This document shows, in pieces, positions 43,355 to 51,528 of a DNA stretch of 64,000 nucleotides. The stretch is taken from NCBI RefSeq assembly GCF_000820125.1, contig NZ_CDBY01000057.1, forward strand, positions 62,001-126,000, written 5' to 3'. A program made the translations under genes and the position numbers. Below the pieces are notes generated by a model. It saw only the letters and a program-made list of their open reading frames with translations, was not told the origin of the DNA and made no database searches. How positions within the stretch are numbered: the first letter of the stretch is position 1; each line of letters starts with the position of its first letter. Source of the stretch: Aeromonas simiae. GTDB taxonomy: Bacteria; Pseudomonadota; Gammaproteobacteria; Enterobacterales; Aeromonadaceae.

Positions 43355-44290
43355 ATGTTTCCACCCTCTCGCGCCCCCCTCTTTGAGTGGGTTCGCCGCG
43401 GCCACCTGGCGCCGCAACATCTGGCGCAGGCCGAGCGACTGCTCGGTCTGCCCCCCTCAAAAGCCCAGTGGCAACAGCTGCTCGATCGCCTGCTATTGCT
43501 GCTCGGCACCCTGTGTCTGGCCGCCGGCCTTATCTTCTTCATCGCCTTCAACTGGCACCAGCTCGGTCGCCTGAGCCGGCTGCTGCTGGTGACCGCCCCG
43601 CTGCTGGCCGTGCTGCTACTGGGGCTGCGCCCCCTCACTCCCCCACAGCGTCAGGCGCTGCTGCTGTTTGCCGGCCTCAACCTCGGCGGTCTGCTCGCCC
43701 TCATTGGTCAGACCTACCAGACCGGCGCCGATCCGTGGCAGTTGTTTGCCCTGTGGGCCGCCCTGCTGCTGCCGTGGGCCCTGCTCGGGCGCAGCGCTGT
43801 GCTCTGGGGACTGGCCTGGATGCTGGGCCAGCTGGCGCTGGTGCTCTATTGGCCGCTCGGTATCGAGAGCCTGTTTGCCTTCGATGAAGAGACGCTCGCC
43901 TGGTGCTTAACCCTCGGTAACGCCCTGCTGTGGGGCGTGCTGCTCGCCCTGCCCAGGCACCTGCGCCCGCCCCTGCCCACCTATCTGCCGGCGCTGGCAG
44001 CCGGCCTTGGCGCCACCTTGCTGGTACTGCTGAACCTGTTCGAGCTGACCTCCCCCCTGGCCTGGGTGGCCTGGCTTGGCTGGCTCGGCGCCGGCTATCG
44101 CCTTTGGCATGGCCGCTTTCTCACCGGACTGGCGCTCGGCGCCCTCTCGGTCATCTGCGTCATCTTGGTGGCGGTCGGCAAGTGGGTCGACATCGACATG
44201 AACGGCTTTTTACTGCTCGCCCTGCTCGCCATCACCCTCTCGGTGCTGGCGGTGCGCTGGCTCAAACTCGGTGGAGGGGCCCATGAGTGA
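43355..44290 (+). CDS. DUF2157 membrane protein
   Basis: The 311-aa protein has an N-terminal cytoplasmic segment (PLFEWVRRGHLAPQHLAQAE) and about eight hydrophobic helices starting LLLLLGTLCLAAGLIFFIAF and NWHQLGRLSRL. This is the DUF2157 pattern. The function is unknown. It is first of a three-gene operon: it overlaps the DUF4401 gene by eight bases. Confidence 0.85.
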   Translation: MFPPSRAPLFEWVRRGHLAPQHLAQAERLLGLPPSKAQWQQLLDRLLLLLGTLCLAAGLIFFIAFNWHQLGRLSRLLLVTAPLLAVLLLGLRPLTPPQRQALLLFAGLNLGGLLALIGQTYQTGADPWQLFALWAALLLPWALLGRSAVLWGLAWMLGQLALVLYWPLGIESLFAFDEETLAWCLTLGNALLWGVLLALPRHLRPPLPTYLPALAAGLGATLLVLLNLFELTSPLAWVAWLGWLGAGYRLWHGRFLTGLALGALSVICVILVAVGKWVDIDMNGFLLLALLAITLSVLAVRWLKLGGGAHE

Positions 44291-45269
44291 ACTCTGGCAA
44301 CGTCTGCGTGACGCCGATCTGGTGAGCGGCGAGCCCCCCGTCAGCGATCCCCCCCACTGGAGCAGCCGGTTGCTGCTCGGGGTCTCGGGCTGGCTGGCCG
44401 CCCTGTTTTTGCTGTTCTTCCTGTTTCTTACCTTCATGAGCCTCATCCGCTCCAGCAGTGGCGCCCTGCTGCTCGGCGCGGGTCTGCTGGCCCTGGCTCG
44501 CGCCATGATGCTGGCCAAGGTGCAGCGCGATCTGCTCGCGCAGTGCGTGCTGGCCCTGGTGCTGGCCGGCGATGGTTGGCTGCTCTATGGCCTGCTCGAT
44601 AGCATCGATACCGGCTCGCCCTGGCTGTGGGTGGGGCTGGCGGCGCTCTCCTTGACGATCGCCCTGCTCTTTGCGCACTGGTTGCTGCGCCTTTTTCACG
44701 GCTTTGCCGCCGGCCTGCTGCTGGCCATTGCGCTCGATATCCTCGGCCTGCATGGATTGTGCGAGCCGCTGCTGCTGCTCGCCGTGCTGAGTCTCTCCTT
44801 CGCCATGGCGCGCTGGCCGCGCCACAGTGCGCTGCACGAGAGCCTGCAACTGGGTCTGGCACTGGCGCTGCTGGCCTTGACGCTGCTCCCCGGCCAGTAC
44901 TGGGAGATAGCGCCCTGGCAGAGCCTGGCCCCGGCCTATTTGCCGCACTGGCCCACCGCTCCGCTTTCGCTGCTGCTCTTGCTCGCCTTTACCTTCCGCT
45001 GCCGCCTGCCCTGGTTGCCGGCCCTGCCGCTGCTGGCGGCCTCGGCCCTACTGCCCGGCTTTGCCGCCGGTTGCCTGTTGCTGCTGCTCGGCTTTCGCGA
45101 CGGCCAGCGTGGGCTCTGGACGCTCGGCCTGTTGCTGCTGCTCAGTGCCGGCGCCCTCTATTACTACGATCTGCGCCTGACCCTGATGATCAAGGCCGCC
45201 CTGCTGGCCCTGTGCGGCGCGCTACTGCTGCTGGTGCGCCAGCTCACTCTGATAAGGAGTCCTGCATGA
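44283..45269 (+). CDS. DUF4401 membrane protein
   Basis: The 328-aa product begins MSELWQRLRDADLVSGEPPV and has around ten leucine-rich helices, fitting DUF4401, which regularly accompanies DUF2157 and GDYXXLXY proteins. GGAGGGG precedes ATG 44283. Its stop overlaps the next start (ATGA). The role is unknown, presumably a membrane complex. Confidence 0.83.
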   Translation: MSELWQRLRDADLVSGEPPVSDPPHWSSRLLLGVSGWLAALFLLFFLFLTFMSLIRSSSGALLLGAGLLALARAMMLAKVQRDLLAQCVLALVLAGDGWLLYGLLDSIDTGSPWLWVGLAALSLTIALLFAHWLLRLFHGFAAGLLLAIALDILGLHGLCEPLLLLAVLSLSFAMARWPRHSALHESLQLGLALALLALTLLPGQYWEIAPWQSLAPAYLPHWPTAPLSLLLLLAFTFRCRLPWLPALPLLAASALLPGFAAGCLLLLLGFRDGQRGLWTLGLLLLLSAGALYYYDLRLTLMIKAALLALCGALLLLVRQLTLIRSPA

Positions 45270-45754
45270 GAGCCCATCGGCAACGTCTCATCGCCCTTTA
45301 TGGCATCCTGCTTGTGCTGCTGCTGGGCGCCGACGTGGCGCGCCGCGAACTGGCCCTGGCCAGTGGCGAGACCATCCTACTGGCGCTGGCGCCGGTCGAT
45401 CCGCGCTCCTTGATGCAGGGGGACTACATGCGTCTCGATTACGCCATCAGCCGCGAGCTGCGCACCCTCCCCACCCCGCCGGCCTCGCTGGTGGTGCGCA
45501 TCGACCCGCAGAGGGTCGCCCACTGGCTGCCCGGCGCCGATCCACAAACACTGGCGGCCGACGAGCGGCGGCTGCAACCGATGCACCAGACGCAGATCGG
45601 GCCCGATGCCTACTTTTTCGAGGAGGGAGAGGCCAAGCTGCTGGAGCAGGCCCGTTATGGGGAGTTTCGCCTTAGCAAAGAGGGCAGGATGCAGCTGATC
45701 GGGCTGGCTGACGCGGCCGGAAAACCGCTCGGTCAGCGCAGAGAGCGTTGGTAA
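45266..45754 (+). CDS. GDYXXLXY domain protein
   Basis: The 162-aa protein has one N-terminal membrane helix (RLIALYGILLVLLLGADVA), then a periplasmic domain with the naming motif GDYMRLDY (in SLMQGDYMRLDYAI). AAGGAG precedes ATG 45266. It completes the DUF2157-DUF4401-GDYXXLXY operon. The function is not known. Confidence 0.87.
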   Translation: MRAHRQRLIALYGILLVLLLGADVARRELALASGETILLALAPVDPRSLMQGDYMRLDYAISRELRTLPTPPASLVVRIDPQRVAHWLPGADPQTLAADERRLQPMHQTQIGPDAYFFEEGEAKLLEQARYGEFRLSKEGRMQLIGLADAAGKPLGQRRERW

Positions 45755-45822
45755 CCTCTTGAATTAACGGCCACTTATGGCAACACTCAGACAATGGAGA
45801 TGCACGACAAAGGGAAAGGTCG

Positions 45823-46557
45823 ATGAAACGCTGGCTTGCCATCACCCTCTGGGGCCTCACCGCTTCGGCCCTGGCCGAGCTGGAGCACCTCGAATACTTC
45901 ACCGAGGAGTATCCCCCCTACAGCTACACCACGGCGCAAGGTGAAGTGACCGGTCTGGCGGTCGAGACCCTCAAGGAGGTGTGGCAGCGCACCGGCACCC
46001 CGCCCCAACCGATCCGGGTACTGCCCTGGGCGCGCGGCTATTACCTGCTCACCCAAAAGCCCAACGTGGTGCTCTTCTCGACCGCCCGCACCGCGGTGCG
46101 CGCTCCCCTGTTCAAGTGGGCCTGCCCCATCGGCTACTCGGAATATGTGCTGCTCGGCCTGAGCAAACGGGCGCTCACGCTCACCACGGATGCCGAGCTG
46201 GGCCGTTATTCGATAGCGGCGGTGCGCGCCGATGCCTCGGAGCAACTGCTGCTCAACAAGGGGATGGACGATACCCGCATCGTGCCGGCCAACCGCCTCG
46301 GCCAGGCGCTGCGCATGCTGCTCTCCGGGCGGGTCGATCTGGTGGCCACCGGCACGCTCGCCGCCAACGACACCATTAAAGAGATGGGGATCGATCCTGC
46401 CAGCATCAGCAAGGCCTATACCCTGAGCGCCGAGGAGCTGTGCTACGCCTTCAGCCGGGCCGTCAGTGACGAGACGGTGCAACGCTTCCAGCTGGGGCTG
46501 ACCGGCACCCTCGCCAGCCCCCACTATGGCGCGCTACAGCGGCGCTTCATGCCCTGA
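45823..46557 (+). CDS. periplasmic solute-binding protein (PAAT type)
   Basis: The 244-aa protein has a signal peptide (MKRWLAITLWGLTASALAEL) and a type II binding fold: LEYFTEEYPPYSYTTAQGEV, TGLAVETLKEVWQRTG, and a late RVDLVATG segment. Such stand-alone proteins are frequent in Aeromonas, Vibrio and Shewanella and may bind amino acids. No permease is adjacent. A terminator follows. Confidence 0.82.
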   Translation: MKRWLAITLWGLTASALAELEHLEYFTEEYPPYSYTTAQGEVTGLAVETLKEVWQRTGTPPQPIRVLPWARGYYLLTQKPNVVLFSTARTAVRAPLFKWACPIGYSEYVLLGLSKRALTLTTDAELGRYSIAAVRADASEQLLLNKGMDDTRIVPANRLGQALRMLLSGRVDLVATGTLAANDTIKEMGIDPASISKAYTLSAEELCYAFSRAVSDETVQRFQLGLTGTLASPHYGALQRRFMP

Positions 46558-46581
46558 GCCTCCTCCCATCCATATGCCAAA

Positions 46582-46601
46582 AGGGCGCCGACGGGCGCCC
46601 T
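46582..46601 (+). terminator. terminator after the binding-protein gene
   Basis: AGGGCGCC and GGCGCCCT form an 8-bp stem with a GACG loop, preceded by CAAAA and followed by GCTTTTGTT. Confidence 0.75.
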
Positions 46602-46609
46602 GCTTTTGT

Positions 46610-47306
46610 TCCCGTGATCGCCCGCAAAAAACCACGCGTTTCTGATAGTTACATCAAAAATGCGCTGGTCAGCCGGCGCCTGCCTCCTTAAGATGGCCAA
46701 AGGAGCCTGATGGCCCCCATGGACGGTCAAGGGCGCACGGTGGCAGCGATAAGCCAGGGGCGGTAGCGTCTTTGTCGAAATGGAGCCGAGGCGGACGCCA
46801 GAGCGACCGCACCACGGCGAGGGGCGAGGACGCTCTCCTCGAGGGGGTTTTGGTTTGCTCCCCTCACCTCTTGGGGGAGAGGGTCAGGATAAGGAGTCGC
46901 CAACAGCTTTGGGCATGGCTCCGCCATACAGGACACGAGGGAGCTGCCCTCGACAGAGTTTCGCCGCCCTTCGGGCTGGGGCGAGTGACTTTGGAAACAC
47001 CCGCCCTCTTTGGCAAATAACACCAAAGGTCTTCTCCCCCGCTTGCTCGCCCTCCTGCGTCGGGATCCCTCGGCGCCCCCGTTTGTCCAACGGCACGCGC
47101 CGATGGGCTTTGACCTTTACTATCCATGGCATCGGTCAACGTCCGCTGCCGACATCCTTGTCCTTGCGCCAAACCGGGTCGAGCATTGCTCGTCTAATAC
47201 CGGTTTTGCCCATGCCACAGCGGCGCTCGCTCGGCATTGCCTCGCGGCCTCGACAAACGGGCTCACCTCGGCGAACAACAGGGAGTAACACCCAACCCTC
47301 AACCCC
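46610..47306. other. non-coding, repeat-bearing intergenic stretch
   Basis: No reading frame here has a credible ribosome-binding site or a recognisable product. The frames that stay open on both strands give Arg/Pro/Ser-rich translations, as GC-rich noncoding DNA does. It contains a C-run/G-run element (46858-46891) similar in layout to 53421-53454, and short direct motifs. It forms the left flank of the AT-rich island and is probably a decayed or repeat-derived junction. Confidence 0.45.
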
Positions 47307-47371
47307 AAGGGCAAGGGCAAGGGCAAGGGCAAGGCAAGGCAAGGCAAGGCAAGGCAAGGCAAGGCAAGGGC
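47307..47371. repeat. simple tandem repeat (AAGGGC)4 (AAGGC)7 AAGGGC
   Basis: Four AAGGGC hexamers are followed by seven AAGGC pentamers and a final AAGGGC, 65 bases without interruption. The change of unit length by one G suggests slipped-strand expansion. It is intergenic, about 300 bases before the first gene of the AT-rich island. Confidence 0.95.
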
Positions 47372-47672
47372 AGTTAATACTATGCTAGAGAAAGTCGTTA
47401 TCTCTGATCCGGTCCTCACCCACCCCATGGCGAAACCAAATTTTCGCACCTATGCAACAGGCTATATCGACATCATTGCATAGATGAAAAATCATTATGA
47501 GAAGACAAGTGGTACACATCCCTATCGGGGATAGGTTTTATATGTAAGGCCAGACAGTAAGTATTTTCCGAGATAATATCTTAATTTCTCTAAGGTCCAA
47601 TTACGCTTTGTTAATATAAAATAAAGCATCGCACCTACGGCTAAATTTACATTTATCTAATGAGGCAATATT

Positions 47673-48755
47673 ATGCATGTCGTTTATGGTGACAACATTA
47701 ATAGTGTTATAGTAAATGCTATAGAAAAAATATTCTCCGATGGGGTTAACACTTCATCAAGAAACGGAGAAGCATTAACTTTACATGATGTGAGCATCAT
47801 ATTAAACAACCCAAGATCAAGACACCTAAACTTATCAGGTAGAAAAAACAATATCTTTGCCACTTTTGCTGAAACCCTCTGGGTATTAGCAGGTATGAAT
47901 GAAATCGCTCCTTATTTATCGTTTTTTGTACCTAGGGCGAAAGAATATTCAGATGATGGTATTATCTGGCGTGCTGCTTATGGTGAAAGGCTCTATGCAT
48001 ATGGACAAATAGACAATGTAATTAAACAATTTAAATGTGAAGGTATATACACAAGAAGAGCTGTTATCAGTCTTTACATGCCAAATAGGGACACAAGTGA
48101 AAGTCTACTTGAAGTTAATTTGGAAAATAGCCTAGACATTCCTTGTAACAACCTAATCCATTTTTTTGTCACTCCAGACAAAAAACTAAATATCAAGATA
48201 ACTCAACGAAGTGGGGATTTGATATTTGGAGTCAGTCATATAAATATATTTGAATTCGGTCTATTACAAGAATTCGTCCTTTTTATGTTACAAAAAGAGG
48301 TTGATAGTGAATTAACTTTAGGTTACTTACACCAATCTATTACCAACCTACATATCTATAAAGAAAAAATAAATCAGGCTAAAGATATACTTTTCAATAA
48401 AGACAAACAAGATTTAGACATTAAAAATCACGATAATATATATTTTGCAAGCTCTCCACAGGAAACAAAAAAACTATTACATGATATAGTCTCATTTATA
48501 GAAAATAAGATAATCATAAGCACTCCTGATCTACCACCAATAGAGCAATCTAGGATTGAAATGAAATCTATATTTTCACATTACAATGTAGACTATAATG
48601 GCAATCTTCTTTGGGGGTATTGTGATGCTACATTGGCATATGTTTACCAAAAAAGACTCATGCAACCAATCACCTTACATTCCACATTAAGTGAAGACTT
48701 TATATCATCAGTCACTAAAAACAATTTCAATCTACAGATAAAGGTCGCATCATGA
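47673..48755 (+). CDS. thymidylate synthase-family enzyme (candidate dUMP hydroxymethylase)
   Basis: The 360-aa protein keeps the ThyA active site: Glu67 in FAETLWVLAG, Arg128-Arg129 (YTRRAVISLYM), Cys158 in DIPCNN, QRSGD (178-182), Asn191 and the HIY motif (227-229). Asn191 at the position that separates dUMP- from dCMP-using enzymes favours dUMP. Divergent features are Asn rather than His after the catalytic Cys, and an extra 90 or so C-terminal residues. Grouped with a dNMP kinase and a 5-hmdU kinase-like protein, it more likely makes 5-hydroxymethyl-dUMP than dTMP (inferred). GAGG lies upstream of ATG 47673. Base composition is far more AT-rich than in the flanks. Confidence 0.75.
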   Translation: MHVVYGDNINSVIVNAIEKIFSDGVNTSSRNGEALTLHDVSIILNNPRSRHLNLSGRKNNIFATFAETLWVLAGMNEIAPYLSFFVPRAKEYSDDGIIWRAAYGERLYAYGQIDNVIKQFKCEGIYTRRAVISLYMPNRDTSESLLEVNLENSLDIPCNNLIHFFVTPDKKLNIKITQRSGDLIFGVSHINIFEFGLLQEFVLFMLQKEVDSELTLGYLHQSITNLHIYKEKINQAKDILFNKDKQDLDIKNHDNIYFASSPQETKKLLHDIVSFIENKIIISTPDLPPIEQSRIEMKSIFSHYNVDYNGNLLWGYCDATLAYVYQKRLMQPITLHSTLSEDFISSVTKNNFNLQIKVAS

Positions 48756-49303
48756 AAATTGCTTTTATGGGAGTCTCTGGTAGTGGAAAAGACTATCTTG
48801 CCAATTATTTAATTAACAACCATGAATTTGTTCGTTTCTCATTCAGTGACCAATTAAAAAAATTAGCTCGTCATATATATCCTTGGTTAGAAAAAGACTA
48901 TCAACCTGAGGAAAAAGCATTGCCTTTGAATATCACTCTATCTACTGGGGAAAGAATAACATATTCTCCGAGAGATATATGGCTAAACCTTGATGGTTTA
49001 AGAAAAATTGAAGAGCAGATATTCATAAGAATGTTATCTGAGGAAATAAATACTATTGATAATGAAAAGAAAATAATAATAACCGATATAAGATCAACTA
49101 ATGAGTTATTGTGGTGCAAGAAAAATAACTTTGTAATAATATACATATACAGAGATAATAATAATTACGATAAATACGATATTGACAAACATATTATAGT
49201 GAACAGTTCAAATTCCGATTACACATTTAATAATTCCAGTAGCGGCACAGATACATTTGATATGTTCTTTCAAGAGGTCTTCATCAGTGGACAACAAAAA
49301 TGA
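48752..49303 (+). CDS. deoxynucleoside monophosphate kinase-like protein
   Basis: The 183-aa protein has a P-loop GVSGSGKDYLAN (residues 7-18), FSFSDQLKKLARHIYPWL, and a Walker-B-like KKIIITDIRSTNELLW. This is the layout of phage T4-type dNMP kinases. It would phosphorylate the modified dNMP made by the preceding enzyme for polymerisation. Its start overlaps the upstream stop (ATGA), and its end overlaps the next gene by 17 bases. It is AT-rich like its neighbours. Confidence 0.72.
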   Translation: MKIAFMGVSGSGKDYLANYLINNHEFVRFSFSDQLKKLARHIYPWLEKDYQPEEKALPLNITLSTGERITYSPRDIWLNLDGLRKIEEQIFIRMLSEEINTIDNEKKIIITDIRSTNELLWCKKNNFVIIYIYRDNNNYDKYDIDKHIIVNSSNSDYTFNNSSSGTDTFDMFFQEVFISGQQK

Positions 49304-50339
49304 CTTATTATATTGTAATGTTAGTAAGCAAAAAATACAGTCAGCCAAACCTATACTTAATGAACGAGTTATAAAGGAATGGTTTTATCATCAACGAGAA
49401 AGAACATCTATTTATTATAAGAAAGAGATTCTAGAGCTCCCCCCCTTTTGGACAACTGATGAAATATTAAAGAAATATAAATTTGTTAATACCAAGAGAG
49501 CATGGGATAGAGAAACAAAATGGCTTATTTCCAATGTAATAAAAAATCCGTCCTTAAGCTATGACAATAAAATATTAAATATTTTTTTATTTAGAGTTAT
49601 AAATAAAAGCAATACTTTATGTTCACTTGATGCACCATTCAATTTCTCTAACATGAGTTTGGATTATATAAATGACACAATAAGAAACAAGCTATCTATT
49701 TTGGCTTACAACGATCCAAACTATGTCTTTTTCAGTGCTGCCTATATATTAGGCGGCCCAAAAATGAACTTCGGATCTTTTCTGGAGCAACGAGAGGGAA
49801 AAAAAGAGAGCAATATGGTCATAAGAATGATTAAATTTGTTTTCTACAATCAAGACTCCATTTTGAAAGGCGTTAAAAATTCAACAACACAAGATGCAGT
49901 ATATAACCATCTTAAGTCATTCCATGGTATCGGGAAGTTTCTCGCCTACCAGATCTTTGTTGATCTAACCTACCTTAACGAGTTTCCATTTACAGAGCAC
50001 AACTTTGTTGTTTCAGGGCCTGGATGTGAGAGAGGCATTAACTGGATTTTCTCTAACAGGGATGGAATGAACAGCGAAGAATGTTTATTCTGGTTTACAA
50101 AAAACCAGCACATGATTTCTGAAAAATATAACGAAAGCTGGGATATGGACGAAGTATTTCACTTTTTGCCAAAAAATGAAAGAATTTATACATTAATGGA
50201 CATGGAAAATAGTGGAGCATGTGAGATTGATAAAAGATGTAGAACAAAATTCAATAACAAGAGGCCGAAGCAGATTTATCATTATAAAGTAAATCGTAAC
50301 TTCGAGATTTTTAATTTTTTTGGAGATAAAAATGGTTAA
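49287..50339 (+). CDS. 5-hmdU DNA kinase / aGPT-pyrophosphorylase family protein
   Basis: The 350-aa product from GTG 49287 (AGAGGT eight bases upstream) has the helical-domain pattern of thymine-hypermodification enzymes: WFYHQRERTSIYYKK (32-46), PPFWTTDEILKKYKFVNTKR (52-71), RAWDRETKWL (71-80), then a C-terminal GIGKFLAYQIFVDLTYL and NFVVSGPGCERGINWIF. Homologues in phages phosphorylate or pyrophosphorylate 5-hydroxymethyluracil in DNA before further modification. I identify the group from motif memory and cannot tell the clades apart. The neighbouring TS-like and dNMP kinase genes fit. Confidence 0.65.
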   Translation: MDNKNDLLYCNVSKQKIQSAKPILNERVIKEWFYHQRERTSIYYKKEILELPPFWTTDEILKKYKFVNTKRAWDRETKWLISNVIKNPSLSYDNKILNIFLFRVINKSNTLCSLDAPFNFSNMSLDYINDTIRNKLSILAYNDPNYVFFSAAYILGGPKMNFGSFLEQREGKKESNMVIRMIKFVFYNQDSILKGVKNSTTQDAVYNHLKSFHGIGKFLAYQIFVDLTYLNEFPFTEHNFVVSGPGCERGINWIFSNRDGMNSEECLFWFTKNQHMISEKYNESWDMDEVFHFLPKNERIYTLMDMENSGACEIDKRCRTKFNNKRPKQIYHYKVNRNFEIFNFFGDKNG

Positions 50340-50824
50340 CACTATTAAACGAAATGTATTTATTAGCCATCATCATAAAGATGATGCAAGTGTCGATGGG
50401 ATTACTCGCTTAGCATCTTCTAAAGGCTATCAATTTAGAAATAGCTCCATTAGAGTGAAACCAGAGAACCAAGCCCGTATAGACCAGAAAAAAAATAAGC
50501 GATAGAACTATCGAACGCCTACTTAGAATGAAAATGAGATGGGCTAGTCAAGTCATTGTAGTCATAGGTAAAGAGACATATACGAGACCTTGGGTAAACT
50601 GGGAGATAAAAGTAGCCCATCAGCTTGGAAAGCCAATTATTGGCGTGTATGAAAATGGTTTAAAAGACGATGTTGAACTACCAGACAACCTGACAAAATA
50701 TGCGACATCTATTGTTGGATGGCGAGCTGAATCGATCATCGATGCGCTAGATGGCAATAGCCATTTTCAACATATTGACGGTCGAGAGAAAGAGAAAATT
50801 AATGGTGGGAACATTATATGCTAA
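50332..50824 (+). pseudogene. TIR-like (DUF1863/ThsB-type) protein gene, frameshifted at an A8 tract
   Basis: ATG 50332 follows GGAG and overlaps the upstream stop. The first frame gives MVNTIKRNVFISHHHKDDAS and ends at 50505. The second frame continues ISDRTIERLLRMKMRWASQV, then GKETYTRPWVNWEIKVAHQL and GKPIIGVYEN. The frames join exactly at AAAAAAAA (50488-50495); seven A's would restore a protein of about 163 aa. FISHHHKDD and WVNWEI are typical of TIR-like domains of the Thoeris ThsB type, which make or sense nucleotide signals. Transcriptional slippage, a real mutation, or a sequencing error could each explain the break. Confidence 0.7.
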
Positions 50825-51482
50825 TATCTCCAAACTCACATTTGTACGCTTATGCAATCACTCGAGACTTTGGTTTCGCACCTAATCCATTTCATGGAGT
50901 TTGTACTTTAGCAACATGCAAGCCACGAATAAGAGCATCGGCCAATATCGATGATTGGATTTTAGGAATTGGAGGGGCACAGTTACGCACAGCCAAAAAA
51001 AATGCATTCTATTAATGAAAATAACGGAAAAAATCAATTTTAATGATTATTGGTCAGACTCACGTTTTTCTCTGAAAAAACCATCGAGAAATGGTAGTCA
51101 CGTGCAAATGCTAGGTGATAACATCTATCATCAAGATGTAGATAAAGCGTGGATACAAGAAGACTCTCATCATAGTAACCCTGATGGGACCTATAATATT
51201 AAAAACTTAGAAAGAGATACTAAATCTAAGTTTGTCCTAATTTCAAACCACTTCTATTACTTTGGTAATGCAGCAGTTGAAATTGACCTACAATCAATTG
51301 GATATAATAAAATAAGAGACTACAAAAAAATAGATATAGCCCAATCAAAAGGGGCAATGGATATCATAGAAAGCATACACAAAAATAACAAATCAAAATT
51401 AAACCTGGTTATTTCAGATCCCTGCCAATTTTCTGAGTTTTATAAACGGGTAGACCAAAAATCAGGCTTAATATCGACATGA
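50818..51482 (+). pseudogene. Nmad2-type nucleotide-modification-associated protein gene, frameshifted at an A8 tract
   Basis: ATG 50818 overlaps the end of the TIR-like gene. The first frame (YAYAITRDFGFAPNPFHGVC, then TLATCKPRIRASANIDDWIL) runs to 51015. The second frame takes over with LMKITEKINFNDYWSDSRFS, SHVQMLGDNIYHQDVDKAWI and FVLISNHFYYFGNAAVEI. The switch is at AAAAAAAA (50995-51002); one more A makes the frame continuous, about 220 aa. The sequence matches what I recall of the Nmad2 domain, linked computationally to modified-base systems. It is interrupted in the same way as its upstream neighbour. Confidence 0.68.
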
Positions 51483-51528
51483 AATGATTCACAATAATCA
51501 CACAAAAATATATAAGGATAACCCCATC

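Noticed and set aside
47307-47371. Reading the AAGGC/AAGGGC tract as a CRISPR or iteron origin
   Set aside because: Units are 5-6 bases with no spacers and no rep gene or DnaA boxes nearby; it is a simple tandem repeat.
46727-47449. Several open frames of 70-200 codons on both strands
   Set aside because: All are Arg/Pro/Ser/Ala-rich overlapping frames without ribosome-binding sites, as expected for GC-rich noncoding DNA.
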